Assembly: GCA_033558025.1 (NCBI GenBank) | Contig: JAUCEF010000006.1 | Coordinates: 2,852,001 to 2,916,000, forward strand | DNA: 64,000 nt | Origin: Phytophthora sp. 'mugwort' | Taxonomy: Eukaryota; Oomycota; Peronosporomycetes; Peronosporales; Peronosporaceae | Direction: 5' to 3' | In this document: piece by piece, positions 1 to 11,318 of the stretch | Position numbering within the stretch: position 1 is the first letter of the stretch | Layout: each line of letters starts with the position of its first letter | Program-made: the position numbers and the translations under genes | The notes under the pieces: generated by a model | Told to the model about the DNA's origin: nothing | The model's database searches: none | The model's input: only the letters and a program-made list of their open reading frames with translations

Positions 1-501
1 GAGGCACCCGTTGGATATGTCGAGTACGCCGGCACTGGCCAGGTGGACGCAAATGGTTACTCGGTGGTGGCAAGCGCAGCTGACAGCTACGCAGACGAGT
101 ACGGATACTACGATCAGTACGGTCAGTATCATTACTACGAGCAGAACAACGCTGCGTATTATGGTTCGCCGGCGTACGGACAGGGATACCCGCAGATGCT
201 GGGAATACAGCCAAACTACGCGGCGGCAGCAGCCAACTATGCATATCAGGCTGCAGCGGCGATGGCATTCGGCCAAGCCATGATGTACGGTGCACCCATG
301 ATTGGGTACGGTAACCCGACAATAATTCAACCGGTTGAGCAATATCCTCAAGCGGTAGCAGCTCCTGAAGCACTTGCGTCAGCAGATACAGAAAACGCTG
401 CAGAAGCTGTACCGCCAGATCCATGGGAGAAATTCTTTGACCAGTACACTGGCGCAGCTTATTACTACAACAGCATCACGGGGGAGCAGTATTGGGCCTA
501 A
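1..501 (+). CDS. Tyr-rich WW-domain protein, C-terminal part (5' end outside window)
   Basis: The frame is open from base 1 to the TAA at 499-501 with no convincing start inside the window, so this is the 3' end of a gene that begins upstream. The visible ~166 residues are rich in Tyr, Gln, Gly and Ala (runs such as YGYYDQYGQYHYY), which suggests low-complexity disordered sequence. The last 30 residues form a WW-like module: DPWEKFFDQYTG, then AAYYYNSITGEQYW. Both tryptophans and the central tyrosine block are present, but the protein stops one residue after the second Trp, so the usual closing proline is missing. WW modules bind proline-rich ligands and are common in splicing and transcription factors; which applies here cannot be told. 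The gene ends 82 bp from the 3' end of the convergent APC6 gene. Confidence 0.75.
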   Translation, partial: EAPVGYVEYAGTGQVDANGYSVVASAADSYADEYGYYDQYGQYHYYEQNNAAYYGSPAYGQGYPQMLGIQPNYAAAAANYAYQAAAAMAFGQAMMYGAPMIGYGNPTIIQPVEQYPQAVAAPEALASADTENAAEAVPPDPWEKFFDQYTGAAYYYNSITGEQYWA

Positions 502-583
502 CAATACATCGTACAATAGTCAGCATCGGCTTGAATTGTTGCAGCGGAAAACTTGATACGTCCAGGTCATTTGCGGCCTGTTG

Positions 584-3519
584 TTAGTCTTCGTCCACGT
601 TCATCGTGGAGCTATCCTCTGATAAATCCAGACTTGAGAACGCTAGTGACTGCCTACTGCGTTCGATACTGCTGTAAGACTGGTCCAGACGCCGAGAGAG
701 TTGGGTGTTGCCGCCATTTCCGGTCGAGCGACGAACTCTAAGAGGAGTGAGGCCACTTGTCTTGGGAGCATCTTTCGGGGGCGGCTCCGCAAACTCTGGG
801 AATGACCAAGCTCCACTAGATAGCGATTCCTCGAACGCAACAGTGATCATGGACCCCGCAAGAGCATCTTCAGGGTCGTATGCAAGAGCCTACGTCATTT
901 GAAATATTAAAACTGATGAACCAAAACAGTGTATAAAGAGATCACCACATCCTTACTGCATGGTAAGACTCAATGGCTTGTTCGAGATTGCCCTTCATAT
1001 GATAAGTGAAGCCGAGAGCAGCAAGAATCGAGGCCTGTACGCGCAGACAATAAAGCACATTACTTTATCGCCATCAATCCCATTGTAGCTTGACCAAACG
1101 TACATTCCGAGGTGATAATCGAAGCGCACTTTGAAAATAATAAATAGCCTGATCAAACTTTCTGTTTACATCACAAACATGCTCGTCAGCTCCAGTTGAA
1201 CCACAATTCGGGTTTTCTTTGCTGCACACACCGTAGTTTGCGGTAAGAGTATCCGAGGTTGAAAAGCGTCGGTTCCCATGCCTCCATAAGTCGCTGGACA
1301 CACATAACGAACTCATTGTGAGAATCCTGATCAGTGCCATAACTCAATAAAACAACATTCCTTACCTCGGGAAGGCCCTTGCATAGCTGAAGAGCTTTAC
1401 TAAACATCGCAATTGCTTTAGGATAGTCCTTTTGCTTGTAGTGTACACTGCCCAGTTCGTTGTAGACCAGCGGGTCTGTGGGACAAATAACGCTCGCCTG
1501 CCGAATAAATTCCTGGGCCTGAACTAAGTTGTTTGTTCGCAAATACTCCATGCCGATATACAACGGTGGCAAGTGCGAACCGGGGAAGAGGCTACTGGCT
1601 GTCCGGTATGACGACATGGCCTGATCACTCTCATCCTGTGCCGCGAAAGAGTTCCCAAATCCGATCCACGCTGGCGCATAACTCGGCTCCATGGATGTCG
1701 CTTTGCTGCAAGAATGAACACATGAAAAACGACCACACTTAATTAAGCCCCTTATACAAAGTACTCGACATCGAAGAGCTTCACACGCACTGGAAATATC
1801 TCTGTGCAGCCTCATATTTCTGAATCAGGAGATAATAGCACCCCACTGTATACCAAGCAGACGCTTTCGTTGGATACACATCCACCTGCAGCGCAAAGTT
1901 CGGTATTAAAAAAGTCAGCCGTAAACAAACCTAAATATGATAGCAGTTCATCCAAAACTGCTAACCAGTTGGTGTGCGTAATGAAATAGCTCTCGCTTCT
2001 TTCCAAGCTCTACCAGTGTACCCACGCACACCGAGATCACACGGAAGTTGAATGGGTCTCGCTCCCGAACGCTGATCATCATCAATGGTTAGCACATTAA
2101 CATGAAACAATACGCTAGCATCTTTTTCTCCAGCAATTTTGTACCTTTCACAAATTTCGTGCGCCTGCTGAATGTCGTGCTGATAATAATAAGTCTCAGC
2201 TTTCGTGACGTCCTGCATATCCACCATGATATCCATTAGCACCATCGCTCTGGTCAACTGCTCACCCACGATTTGCCCATCCTTACGAGATCTAAGTTGT
2301 CTGCAAGGCCGAAATCCTGCTCCATTTCAGCAAATCTCTCCTCAACCGGTGGTGTTGTGTCGTACTACAAGCACATTCCACGTTCAACACGTGTGAATAA
2401 ATAATCGTAAACCCTGCAAGCGTCGAGTCGTTAGTCCCTCACCTTTCCGACGTAAGTCTGATACAATAACTCCAGTAGCTGCATTTCATCCGTCGAAAAG
2501 TCCAGCGACGCCACCAGCTCCTTCTCTTCTTGCGCTGACAGCATCTGCTTGTCAAATAGATGAAAGAACGCTTCCGAACAGTGGACGTCACACCGCAGCG
2601 CGATGCGGAAATAAACCGTAGCATTTTCCCGATTCCCAATCGCATCGAACGTCTCGCCCATCAGCAACGCGAGTGACGACACCACATTAATCCCCTTTGC
2701 ATTGTCATCCCCTGCATTCATCTGCTGCACCTCGTTGGCGAACAGCACCACGTCATGTTCTCTCTCGGGTAGCACCGCCCCCAGCAGCTCCAGACACTCC
2801 TCCTTTTGCTTGATCGCCAGCGTGCATTTCCCCAGCAACAAGAACGCTCTCAGCGTCACGTGACGCGGCACTGCAGCCTCTTTCAGTCCTTCCAGCTCTG
2901 TTAACTTGGCCCTTTTGATCGCGTGAATAGCTCGATGGAACTCTCTGTTCAAGTAACACGCGTCTGCAAAGAGCAACACGTCGTTATCGTCTTGGGGCGA
3001 CAGGGTCACTAGTTTGTCGGCGTAGAAGAGCGCAGAGGCCACATGGTGCTGCGCGCTGCATCTCTTCACGAGGTCTCTCAGTTTGTCCACCTTCACGACC
3101 TGCAGGACGCTTTTCGTCGTCTGTCTGTTGGTCAGCAGTGGCTTCACGTCCCCTCTATCGTCCTCTAGATGTCCTGCAGAGTGCGTGGGGTATCGCATCG
3201 CGTCCTCAGGGCTCTTGAGCGTCCACATTCTGGTGTCCTGTCCTGCATCCTTCGTCTCCCTGTCCTGGTCCTGCTGTATGTCCTGCACCGTGTCCTGCTC
3301 TGCGTCAAGATGTCTACGGGCGGTGATCATGGCCACTCTTCTCCGTCGCTTCTTGGCTCTGTCTCTGGCCTCGTCCGCTGCGCTGTAGGACGCCGCCGAG
3401 TCGAAGGCGAGCGTACGCGTTGTACACTCTGGCGTCTGGACAGGCGACGTTTGACTTAACGCGGAGCCATGAATAGAAGGGGCGGCCGGCCGGCGCGGCG
3501 TGGGTAGCGGCGGCGTCAT
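584..3519 (-). CDS. CDC16: Anaphase-promoting complex subunit 6 / CDC16, TPR protein, ten exons
   Basis: APC6/CDC16 is a TPR scaffold subunit of the anaphase-promoting complex, the ubiquitin ligase driving mitotic exit. Exons chosen by GT-AG signals and reading phase are 3519-2443, 2364-2287, 2212-2114, 2061-1966, 1885-1791, 1705-1366, 1293-1232, 1161-1104, 1034-957 and 889-584. They sum to 2289 nt, an unbroken 762-aa protein. Family hallmarks appear in order: LRDLVKRC..HHVASALFYADK near residue 130, DPFNFRVISVCVGTLVELGK, AWYTVGCYYLL, PAWIGFGNSFAAQDESDQAM, GSHLPPLYIGMEYL, DPLVYNELG, EPTLFNLGYSYRKL and AALGFTYHMKGNLEQAIESY. The first ~110 residues are low-complexity and not conserved. Introns are 52-85 bp. 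The start at 3519 is the first ATG of the long first exon; an upstream non-coding exon cannot be excluded. Identity is firm; individual splice sites are by eye. Confidence 0.9.
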
Positions 3520-4282
3520 GAGAAGAACAAGAGAGAGTGATTGTCACCCGAAAAGGACCGAGTTGCGCTGGAGCAGTATGCGTGATTTACACAGCATGTA
3601 CGTAATATTGTGTGCGGTACGTTTTTTCGGCACTAGATAGCATTCGTGTTGTATCCGACTCGGTGTAATTTCCGATAAACCATCCATTTTCGGTACAGGT
3701 ATTTCGAGTTATATCCGACATGACTCAAACCACTGACCTACTTTGAGACTAATTGGAGGCACAGAGTGAGATCGTATATAAATGGGATGATACGGTTCGT
3801 CTATCGTAAAAATACTTCGATAGCTTACGGGTGTTTTCGGCATTTCAAAAATCGAAAACGTGACCCCCTCTCCCCCGTTCTCCAAAGATTCACTGGCTCC
3901 CTTTTGGTTTCTCGCATTTGAACCTAAAGCGACGGCGCGGGCTGATCTCGCTGATCTCGGTGTAGGTGGGCTTGCTGCTTGATTGGGTGCATATGTGGCT
4001 CTAACACGTTGGTGCGTTGACCGCTGTAGTGGCTGCGAGTGGAAGTGATCCAGAGACGCATGTGCCGTCGGCCGGTGTGTGGAAGTGTCACCGATAACCA
4101 AGGAATGGCACGCACACTGGGAAACCTTCTACGAGTAATTGAAGGTGTATTAGGCGAACACGCACCAGCTCTTTCGACTGTGCAGCTCCACGTCCGTAGC
4201 CCGCCGCAACGCCAAAATCAACGCGCAAGCTGGGGCCGATTCATCGCCTGAGCTTATCCCGGAAGAGTTCAAGACATTTTGG
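3520..4282. other. Intergenic: APC6 upstream region and left margin of a decayed MULE
   Basis: This holds the presumed divergent promoter side of APC6 and the left margin of the next transposon. No supported gene is seen. A 130-residue minus-strand frame at 3709-4101 shows no recognisable motif. No convincing terminal inverted repeat could be paired with the region after 7580. Confidence 0.5.
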
Positions 4283-5530
4283 GTGAAGCTCATTTGCACC
4301 CACGGACGGCGTCGAAAGAGTCGCAGTACGGGCCAGCACAAGAGCATATTCAACAAGTCGACAGAGTACAAAGCTGACATCGAGGCCTCTGTGACATGGA
4401 ATAACGAAGCGCAAGAGTTCCTGGTTCGTATCACGGGCTACTCGAAGGATCACAACGATCGGGTTGATGCAGCTGCGTACGACAGCCATCCGTCGACGCG
4501 GGAGTTGAGGATCCTGTGATTCTTGCCTTTGTGGACGTGCTGCAGTCAGTTGGCTCCAAACCCAAGCGAATCGTGCAGTTTCTGCGTGCGAAGACAGGTA
4601 AAGCACTGCTGCTTATTGATTGTCAATGATGTTATTCTTATGTGCTTGATTGTTAGTTTTGTAGGCAAGAAGTGACCCTCCGTGACGTACACAACATGAT
4701 CGCGAGGATGCGGGAAGAGTGCCGCGGATATAAGACCTTGGAGCAGCGTCTGGAACTCTATTGCAGGGATTTTGCAAGCGCCGTGGAAACCTGGCTTCAG
4801 TGTATGTTGATGACCAGTCGTTGGCGCAACGATCACGTTGCAGACGCGTCAGATGCGGCCTGGTTCAAAAGCTTTCCCCGAGGTTTTGTTGGTGGACGCA
4901 ACTCATAATATGAACGACTCCAGATACAAGTCATGATACATGATGTGTACGGCCATGTCAGTGCATGTGCCTGTAGGCACGATTTAGGTGCAATTTGCAC
5001 TTGATGTGTACATATACGTACCCACATGACGAATACGTGTACTAACGGTACTGTTTGCTTGACAGAGTCAATATGTGCTGCATTGTTTGATGGAAAACGA
5101 GAGCGCGGAGTGCCTTGTGGATTCTATCGATGCGTTCAATTTTTCGAATTCATCGTGGGAAAAAAATCGTGGGGCCATATTAAAGACATCTTGAAGCCCG
5201 AGATGCCTCTTGATGAATGCGTCGATACGCTCATTTTTGCAGGCGTTAGCAGAGATGGAGTACAGCAAGAAGATAACTGCTGTGGGATGCATGCAATATC
5301 AAGGTGCTGATGAGGAGCTAGATCTCCTATCCCGTGAGGTCAGCATGCATGCCTATCGTCAGATTGAAACGCAGTACTGGATGGCAAAGGACCGCGCAAT
5401 GCACTACGATATCAGTGAAGTTACGTCAAACATGTTCGTCGTGTCGGGAGGTGATGGTGGCAGTTACCACGTCGATACATCGGTACGTGGTGAAGTTTTT
5501 TATCTGTTAAATCATCAACTGTCTCATATG
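4283..5530 (+). pseudogene. Mutator-like (MULE) transposase, decayed, 5' part of a MULE-Ulp1 element
   Basis: Several frames give the expected order of an oomycete MULE transposase. First comes a FAR1-like N-terminal zone with CTHG and basic residues followed by HNDRVDAAAYDSHPSTREL (4283-4519). Next is a helical zone (FVDVLQSVG, VTLRDVHNMIARM, 4525-4800). A catalytic-core start LLVDATHNMN lies at 4885-4915, then YVLHCLMENESAECLVDSID (about 5071-5130). A C-terminal zone with DEELDLLSREVSMHAYRQIE runs over 5305-5500. Stops and frame changes separate these blocks and much of the catalytic core is missing, so it cannot be active. The Ulp1-like protease block that follows on the same strand belongs to the same element type. 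Assignment to MULE is by motif order only. Confidence 0.65.
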
Positions 5531-6420
5531 CTGTAATGCTTGTCAGCTACGTTACCCCAGAAATACCACTGCTCCTGTGTGTTTATGCGCACAACGCTTC
5601 TACCATGTCGACACGTGATGTACTAGAGATTGATCAATGGGAAAAGCGCTATCCCCATTCGGCACATCGCGCCGCGATGGAGGCTGTCATGAAAGCTGAA
5701 TCAACCCGCCGAAGAGGAAGATGCCCCCGAAGATCAAGTGGCTCGTAAATCCTATTAATTTCGCTAGTCAATTATGGCAGCGAGCAGACGCGAGGCCCCC
5801 AACGGCGCCACCAAGTACGCCACAGCTTGTCGCCGAGGCAATCAGATCGCCGACATCATGAGCAGGAATGAACTACCGTCTTCAATGGAATGCTGGCGGC
5901 TTTGGACAGATTTGAGGATATTATTAAGGATGGTATTGCGCCATGTGTAGGCCGTGGAGAATCGCTGATGGATACGTCCCAGCCGACATGTACTGACGAT
6001 GTGTCTGTCAGTACGATGGGCTAAACCCAAATGACATGATATTCAAAGAAGGAGATCCTGATGATCTAGCTGAAGATGGTTCCTGCGATGAAGTGCCCAA
6101 AACGCTGCCCATGCTGAACGATACTCCTGGTGATCGTCCGGATACGACTGCGGTACCACAAAGGGAAACTCAAATGATTACAGGTACCAATTGATTGTCT
6201 ACAGGTGCTGGAGGTGCCGAAGGGGTACCTTTAGGTATTGGTGGTACCAATGAAGTGGCTGAAGGCACTGGTGGCGAGGATGGGGTGCCTAAAGATACTG
6301 AAGGAAATGCTGAAGTCCCTGCAGATACTGACAGGTTGATCGCAGTCATGCTTCAATCTAGTATCTTCCCCAAACGACACCGCAAGTTTAGCGAGTGAAG
6401 GATCAGATTCATCTCGCCCT
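5531..6420 (+). other. Inter-domain linker of the MULE-Ulp1 element with Gly/Thr/Val-Pro repeats
   Basis: There is no folded domain that I recognise. At 6195-6398 a frame of 67 residues carries an imperfect repeat of the type TGGxxGVPxxT, such as GAEGVPLGIGGTNEVAEGT, likely a disordered linker between transposase and protease. Just upstream (5725-5760) the frame reads KIKWLVNPINFASQ, which looks like coding remnant. Stop codons interrupt all frames. Confidence 0.4.
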
Positions 6421-7583
6421 TTGTCATTCACTCTCACCAAAAGCTCCAAGAGCCGAGGCCGCCCAAAAGTCAGAAAGCAGCAAAAAGTACCTGTGAAGAA
6501 GAGCCGTATGTCTCGTGGAAAAGAAAAGGCCACCAAGTTGGTTCAAGGAACACTCTCGCTAGTCCCAAATCTACGACATCTCGTGAAGCGACTTGACGAA
6601 GACTACAGCTACAATGACATCCAGAAGACAATGCAGACACTCTCAGAACGATCGCTACCGCAGTCAAAGAAGGCAATTGCTAAGATATTCACAATGGGAG
6701 AGTGTGAAACCGATATTCGCTATGTATTTCCGCGCTGGTATGTGACGAAAGCTCAAAACGCTATCACGCAGTTCCGAAATAGCCTTGGTGTTGACTGTGG
6801 TAAGATAGTGTTGGTGTCCAGGTTCCTCGGTTTGAAATTTACATGCTCAAGGACATCGACGCCATGGGGCGGTGGCACGGCGTGATCGAAAACCTGGTGA
6901 AAGCGGAAGAAGCAGTAAACTGGGCGGTTAACACGGCCACCAAGCGCATCTCGGTTCCAGCTGAGTTGTCGGATGGTGTCAGGGACGCAACCGCTTAACG
7001 TGAACAGGCAATCAAGCGAATGAAGTTACGTAGTGGACGGTCTACTCCATTTGGGAATTTGCCCTATGTTCGCTGCTTACTCTGTGCGGAAGCCTCTGGG
7101 CAGATGATGCTTGCATGGAACACGGGCTGACTTTGCTTCAACGCGACAACAAACAGGTCGGGATCATTGACCTTATCTTTCATCGTTTAAGGCGAGGGAC
7201 GAGAAGTTGCGCCATGTTGCCACGGGCGGGCCCTTTAACACCGCAAACAACTTCGTGCTGCTGGTGCTGTTTGTGGATAGCAACCACTGGTGCGGAGTTG
7301 TGTTCGATTTTTTCGCCGGGAGAGCGGGTCGATCACGGTGTTTGACCCACTTCAAGAAGATAAATCCAAGTACTACAGCATGTGTGACGTGCTGCTTCAA
7401 GACCTTTTTGGTGACATGTGCGATCTCACGAAGATCAAGAAGGAAACGAAGTCGCGGCAATCGGACATAGCTAGCTGCGGTGTCATGGTGCTTATGTTAT
7501 TCGAGTGCTACATTCGGTGCATCGATGTGCTTCGCAAGCTAAGTCCAGCATTCTGCGATTCCTGTGACTGCGTTATCTACTGA
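6421..7583 (+). pseudogene. Ulp1-like cysteine protease (C48) domain carried by a MULE, decayed
   Basis: A basic Lys/Arg-rich stretch (SSKSRGRPKVRKQQKVPVKK, 6445-6505) is followed by a helical segment. Then comes a protease-like C-terminal region in changing frames: SNHWCGVVFDF around 7280-7310, ITVFDPLQEDKSKYYSM at 7335-7385 and SDIASCGVMVLMLFECYIR at 7460-7520. These give the His, Asp and Cys-Gly of the Ulp1/SENP catalytic triad in the right order and spacing. Ulp1 enzymes remove SUMO; what transposon-borne copies do is not established. Internal stops (for example 6996-6998) show it is broken. It lies directly downstream of the MULE transposase remnant in the same orientation, as in plant MULEs that carry a Ulp1-like domain (Kaonashi type). 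Confidence 0.6.
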
Positions 7584-8125
7584 AATATATTCCCTAGCTG
7601 ACGTGCTAATGAATACATCGATTGCTTCGTTCACCCACCCTGTTCATTGCTTTAAATATGCATCTTCTTAGCTATAGCTCCGTACGAAGATGACACAAGG
7701 AAGTTACTTTGCACATTTCGCTAGCACGCACTTCGAACACGTATCTACACTTGTAGTCGTCTTCCTTGCAACACCTTGTCAGCAGGTATCATGAACAGCG
7801 ATCTGATCCCTTGGTTCGCAGGAAAAGCACAGAGTTATCTGTACATTCAAACAACAACAACTTCCATCTGCAACCTTCCTGCAACACGCGGCAAATGAGG
7901 CCACCAGAGCCAGTCATCAGAATCTCTACGTTTGATGAAATATATGTAATCTATTTGAATATAAACCACCTTTTCTGGTTTCGGTACCGGCTCAGTACCC
8001 GTAGGTGCCTATAGGCAGACGAGTGCCTCCAAGCACACCCTTGCGTAACGTGGTGGACCGGTTGTGTGCACTCCACTCAGTGCCTTTAACAACGATCAAA
8101 ATGTATTGATCACTCCCTAATTTCC
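7584..8125. other. Intergenic between MULE-Ulp1 and first pogo remnant
   Basis: No supported gene was found. The stretch is moderately AT-rich and should contain the right end of the MULE-Ulp1 element, but I could not pair a terminal repeat with 3520-4282. Confidence 0.4.
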
Positions 8126-8883
8126 ATGGCGAAAGGAAATCGTCAACGGCTTGGCGAAAACAAAAAAAATGTGGGACGGATAAAGAAGCAGTACAAGCGC
8201 CCCATCCAAACGTACGAGTGCCGCCTTGAAGTCGTCAAGTATTTCAAAGCGACCGAGGTCAATCGCTAAGACGTTGCAGCGTTTCTATCCTGGCCTGACT
8301 GGCACCGCGCTGGACACCACTTGCAATAACATTTACCACTGGGCCAAGACCTTCGCCAAAATTGAAGCAGCGGGCTGCTCCAACTCGCTCAAGTCGCTGA
8401 AGAATATCCTGGCACCAGACATGGCGACCAGTCTCTCGACGGATACTGAATTGGGGCTGGTGCGCTGGATCAACGCGTACCAGATGACGGAGAGCCGGTG
8501 CCAAGTCTAATGCTGCAGCTGAAGGCGCTCGAGTTTGCCAAAGGGATCGGAATCCGGTCAGACCTCTTCACCGCCACTTAGTCATGGCGTGTAGGTTTCT
8601 GCATGGCCATAGGGTTTGTAGCCTGGAAGCGACCGTTGATGCAGAGAATGTGATACCACTGGGCGCAACATCTTGCGGAGCAATTCGCCGCTGGCCCCGA
8701 CAGGCGCCCGTCTGCAATTAAGGGGTCGACGCGAGCAGAGATCGTTCGGTAGGTGGCTGCGTCAGGGCTCGACATGGCTACATTTACGATTGCGAATGGT
8801 TTCTCTGGCATTCTGAGCGAAACGGCAAACACGGACGAGACAGATGCGGCGTTTAATGCAGTCGCTGAACAGCTCGAGGATTA
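8126..8883 (+). pseudogene. pogo/Tigger-type DDE transposase, N-terminal part, decayed
   Basis: An ATG in good context (CCATGG) at 8126 opens a basic N-terminus that reads YECRLEVVKYFKATEVNR before a stop at 8269-8271. In another frame the sequence continues with RFYPGLTGTALDTTCNNIYH and WAKTFAKIEAAG, then TELGLVRWINAYQMTE (8435-8490). This is the pattern of the helix-turn-helix plus CENP-B-like DNA-binding half of oomycete pogo elements. Beyond 8510 the similarity fades (SGLDMATFTIANGFSGILSE at 8767-8826) and no DDE core is seen. It is a fragment with at least two frameshifts. Confidence 0.5.
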
Positions 8884-9554
8884 AAACTTGCTAGATGAGA
8901 CGTTAGCGTGGTACAGTATAACGAAGATACTGTGTGTAGGCTAGATTCTCGCTGGAGATGACACCGAGATCACCGAGGTTACTGTGTAGGACTTCGTTTG
9001 TTCAGGTGTGCGCGTCGGCAGGGTTCTGGTGGTACCCCCTCCTGATCTCGAATCCGAGCTCCTAATTTTTTAATTTGTAGTTTTATTCTCTCTAAAATGA
9101 AGGGACATTTGTTATTCTTAGCCTAGGCCCGACTATACGATTTCGCAGTATAACTTTTCCCTTTACCCTTCAACATTTCTATGTCGGAGACAACACCGGT
9201 TATACGATAAAATAAGCCATGTGACATTTTTGATGCACCAAGTTTGATCGTCCCGAAGTTCACTTCTATAAAGGCTACAATAAAACTAAGGGCAGCACCG
9301 AAACCAGGAGCTTCTCGACTATTTTTTTAATTTTTAGGCCTGGTGCGTCTTGCTGCTTGCGCGCATTACTGGCCAACTTCGTAGGCACCAATTATTCTCT
9401 ACGTGCCAGTTTTGTGGCCCTTTTTGACTTGTTCTCAGTAAGAAGCCAGCCTTTTCTTCACTTCTGTAGTAAGTATGAATCAATGTCCACCTGTAATTAA
9501 TCAAGAAGCATGGCCAAAATTATATTATGTTTAGCAGTGCATCTGCCACTCTAA
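8884..9554. other. Intergenic, no gene seen
   Basis: No coding signal was found. The stretch contains two similar short motifs (ACTGTGTGTAGG and ACTGTGTAGG near 8930 and 8983) and AT-rich sequence. It probably includes ends of the two flanking pogo remnants, but no terminal repeat was identified. Confidence 0.4.
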
Positions 9555-10733
9555 TCACACCACGTCCTCATATTCGATTGGCGGTGTTGGCGGTGCGATT
9601 GGCATCGGTGCAGGTGGTGCTGCTGTCGCTTTCTTCCAAAGCCGGATTGGTCTCTTTGCTCGGGTCTTTGGCTGAGCCGAAGCCATCTCATCCAGGTAGT
9701 TCTCGCGTAAGAAGTCAGCCACAGACACCGTTTGCACTGCTACTACTTCCGAACAGTAGCAGGGAGCACCACGATTGCTTGCTCGACAACGTGCTTCATA
9801 TACAACTACTTTGCAAGCTGTACTTGTGACGGGACACCATTCCGCTGGAAGTTCGCCAGCTTGCTCTGCATCTTAACGAGTGAAAGACGGTAGATGCCGC
9901 AGCTCTCGAACCCCGAATTGATATTCTTGCCAAAGTTGCAGGTCACCCAACGCCAGCGACTCCAAGCGCACGGCCGTCGCTTTTGCTAGCGTTCACCTTT
10001 CTATTGTCGCGGCACAGCTCCTGGACGAGCGCCTTCAACTTGGCCTTGAACGTCGAGAAAATGGCTACGTCGAGTGACTGCAGGATGTGGATCCCGTTTG
10101 CTGGTATACACACTAAGAGTATGCCGCGGCGGTCACAAAGGCTTTCTTCTAGTAATGAGAAGCACAGCCGTCTATCACGAGGAGTAGCGGTCGTTTGATA
10201 GGCTTGGGGACAGCATTGGCAAAATACACCAGTCACTGCTAAAAACGCCAAGCGTTCGTAAAGCCTTTTCCATCGTCGTCACGGCCGCGCCAGGTATCGC
10301 TCAATCTTGCAACACCTTAAGCACCACACCCTCACCAGGAAAGATGAAAGGGGGGGGGGGGAGGGCACAACATATTCACTAGCGCTCACGCGTGCCACAA
10401 TCGACAGGTGAAAGCTGGTGTGGGTATCGTTGTGCCATACATTCTTCGATCCTTGAGCCACTAATACCTTTGATGTCTTTATTCGTCTCAAATGCTGTTT
10501 CATCTACAATAATAATGCGGAGAGATTTCATACTATTCTCAACAATCCCGATTTGCCAGCGAGTCAAACAGCGTAGTTAGATAAGAAACCTCCAGATTGT
10601 TGCGCACTTGGGCAACGGATTGAGAGCGGCGGATGCACAACTTGGGGTGGCGGCGAAGGAAGCGGAGGTACCAGCCTTCACCCACAGTTACTTCGGCGAC
10701 AAGCTGAGAGAAGTCGCGAGCCTTTTTAAGCAC
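9555..10733 (-). pseudogene. pogo/Tigger-type DDE transposase, decayed
   Basis: Reading the minus strand from 10733 gives EGWYLRFLRRHPKLCIRRSQ (CENP-B-like domain), then the start of the DDE core IIIVDETAFETNKDIKG (10475-10530). KNVWHNDTHTSFHLSIVAR follows at 10390-10445. At about 10060-10140 comes ILLVCIPANGIHILQSLDVA, the usual pogo block before the last catalytic residue, followed by IFSTFKAKLKALVQELCRDN. A proline-rich tail (ATAAPPAPMPIAPPTPP) ends at 9555. Frames change several times, and a run of twelve G at 10350-10361 lies within the reading region. The order of motifs makes the family assignment good; the copy is inactive. Confidence 0.7.
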
Positions 10734-11318
10734 GATCTGCCGATTGACCGGACAGCCAACCAGCTTCTTTCCCAGTACCCACTTCTCAATGGTCTTCTCC
10801 GCTTTCGCGGTAAGCAGAGGAGGAGTGCAGCAGGGCTGACGTAGCTTTGCGTAAAGGAAGACTTTAGTTAAGGTCGGTGACTCGTTCTATACCCAGAACA
10901 ACTGTGAGTCCTAGATCGCAATCTAGGGAGTAACCACGACCTTCACAAGGCTAATTAACTCTTCGTTTCAAAATGTGAACTGACTTTATTTCTCTTACTT
11001 GCGGCAGAGGCGCCTTTGTCCTATATGTATAAGTCTCACTATCTAGCATAGTAAAACCTAGTCAAATGCATAACTAGTGGCTGTGGAACCCCTACTGACT
11101 CTTGTTATCTTTCTAGTACTGAGTACTGCTTTCTGTTAATGTGTGCGCACATCACTTAGTGTGGCATACACCTTAGTACCTCGGTTACGTGTAACGCCGT
11201 TACACTCTCGGAGAGCTCTGCCACGACTTCGTTTCAAAAATGACTGCCATGTCACTTACCCATACTGGTGGGGCACCATCCCGGCTGTGCTGGTCTAGAA
11301 TAGTTGCTGTGGCAACTG
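10734..11318. other. Intergenic between pogo remnant and gypsy LTR
   Basis: No gene was found. Short palindromic motifs occur (CCTAGATCGCAATCTAGG near 10910, GTAACGCCGTTAC near 11190). The gypsy LTR starts at the TGTGGTA at 11319. Confidence 0.45.

Noticed and set aside
3083..3459. Ser/Cys-rich frames on + opposite APC6 exon 1
   Set aside because: They are antisense shadows of a GC-rich coding exon with no motif.
3709..4101. 130-residue minus-strand frame upstream of APC6
   Set aside because: It is low in motif content and has no homologue pattern that I can recognise.
10350..10361. Run of 12 G as possible regulatory quadruplex
   Set aside because: It lies within a decayed transposase reading region; a single homopolymer is more likely slippage or assembly uncertainty.
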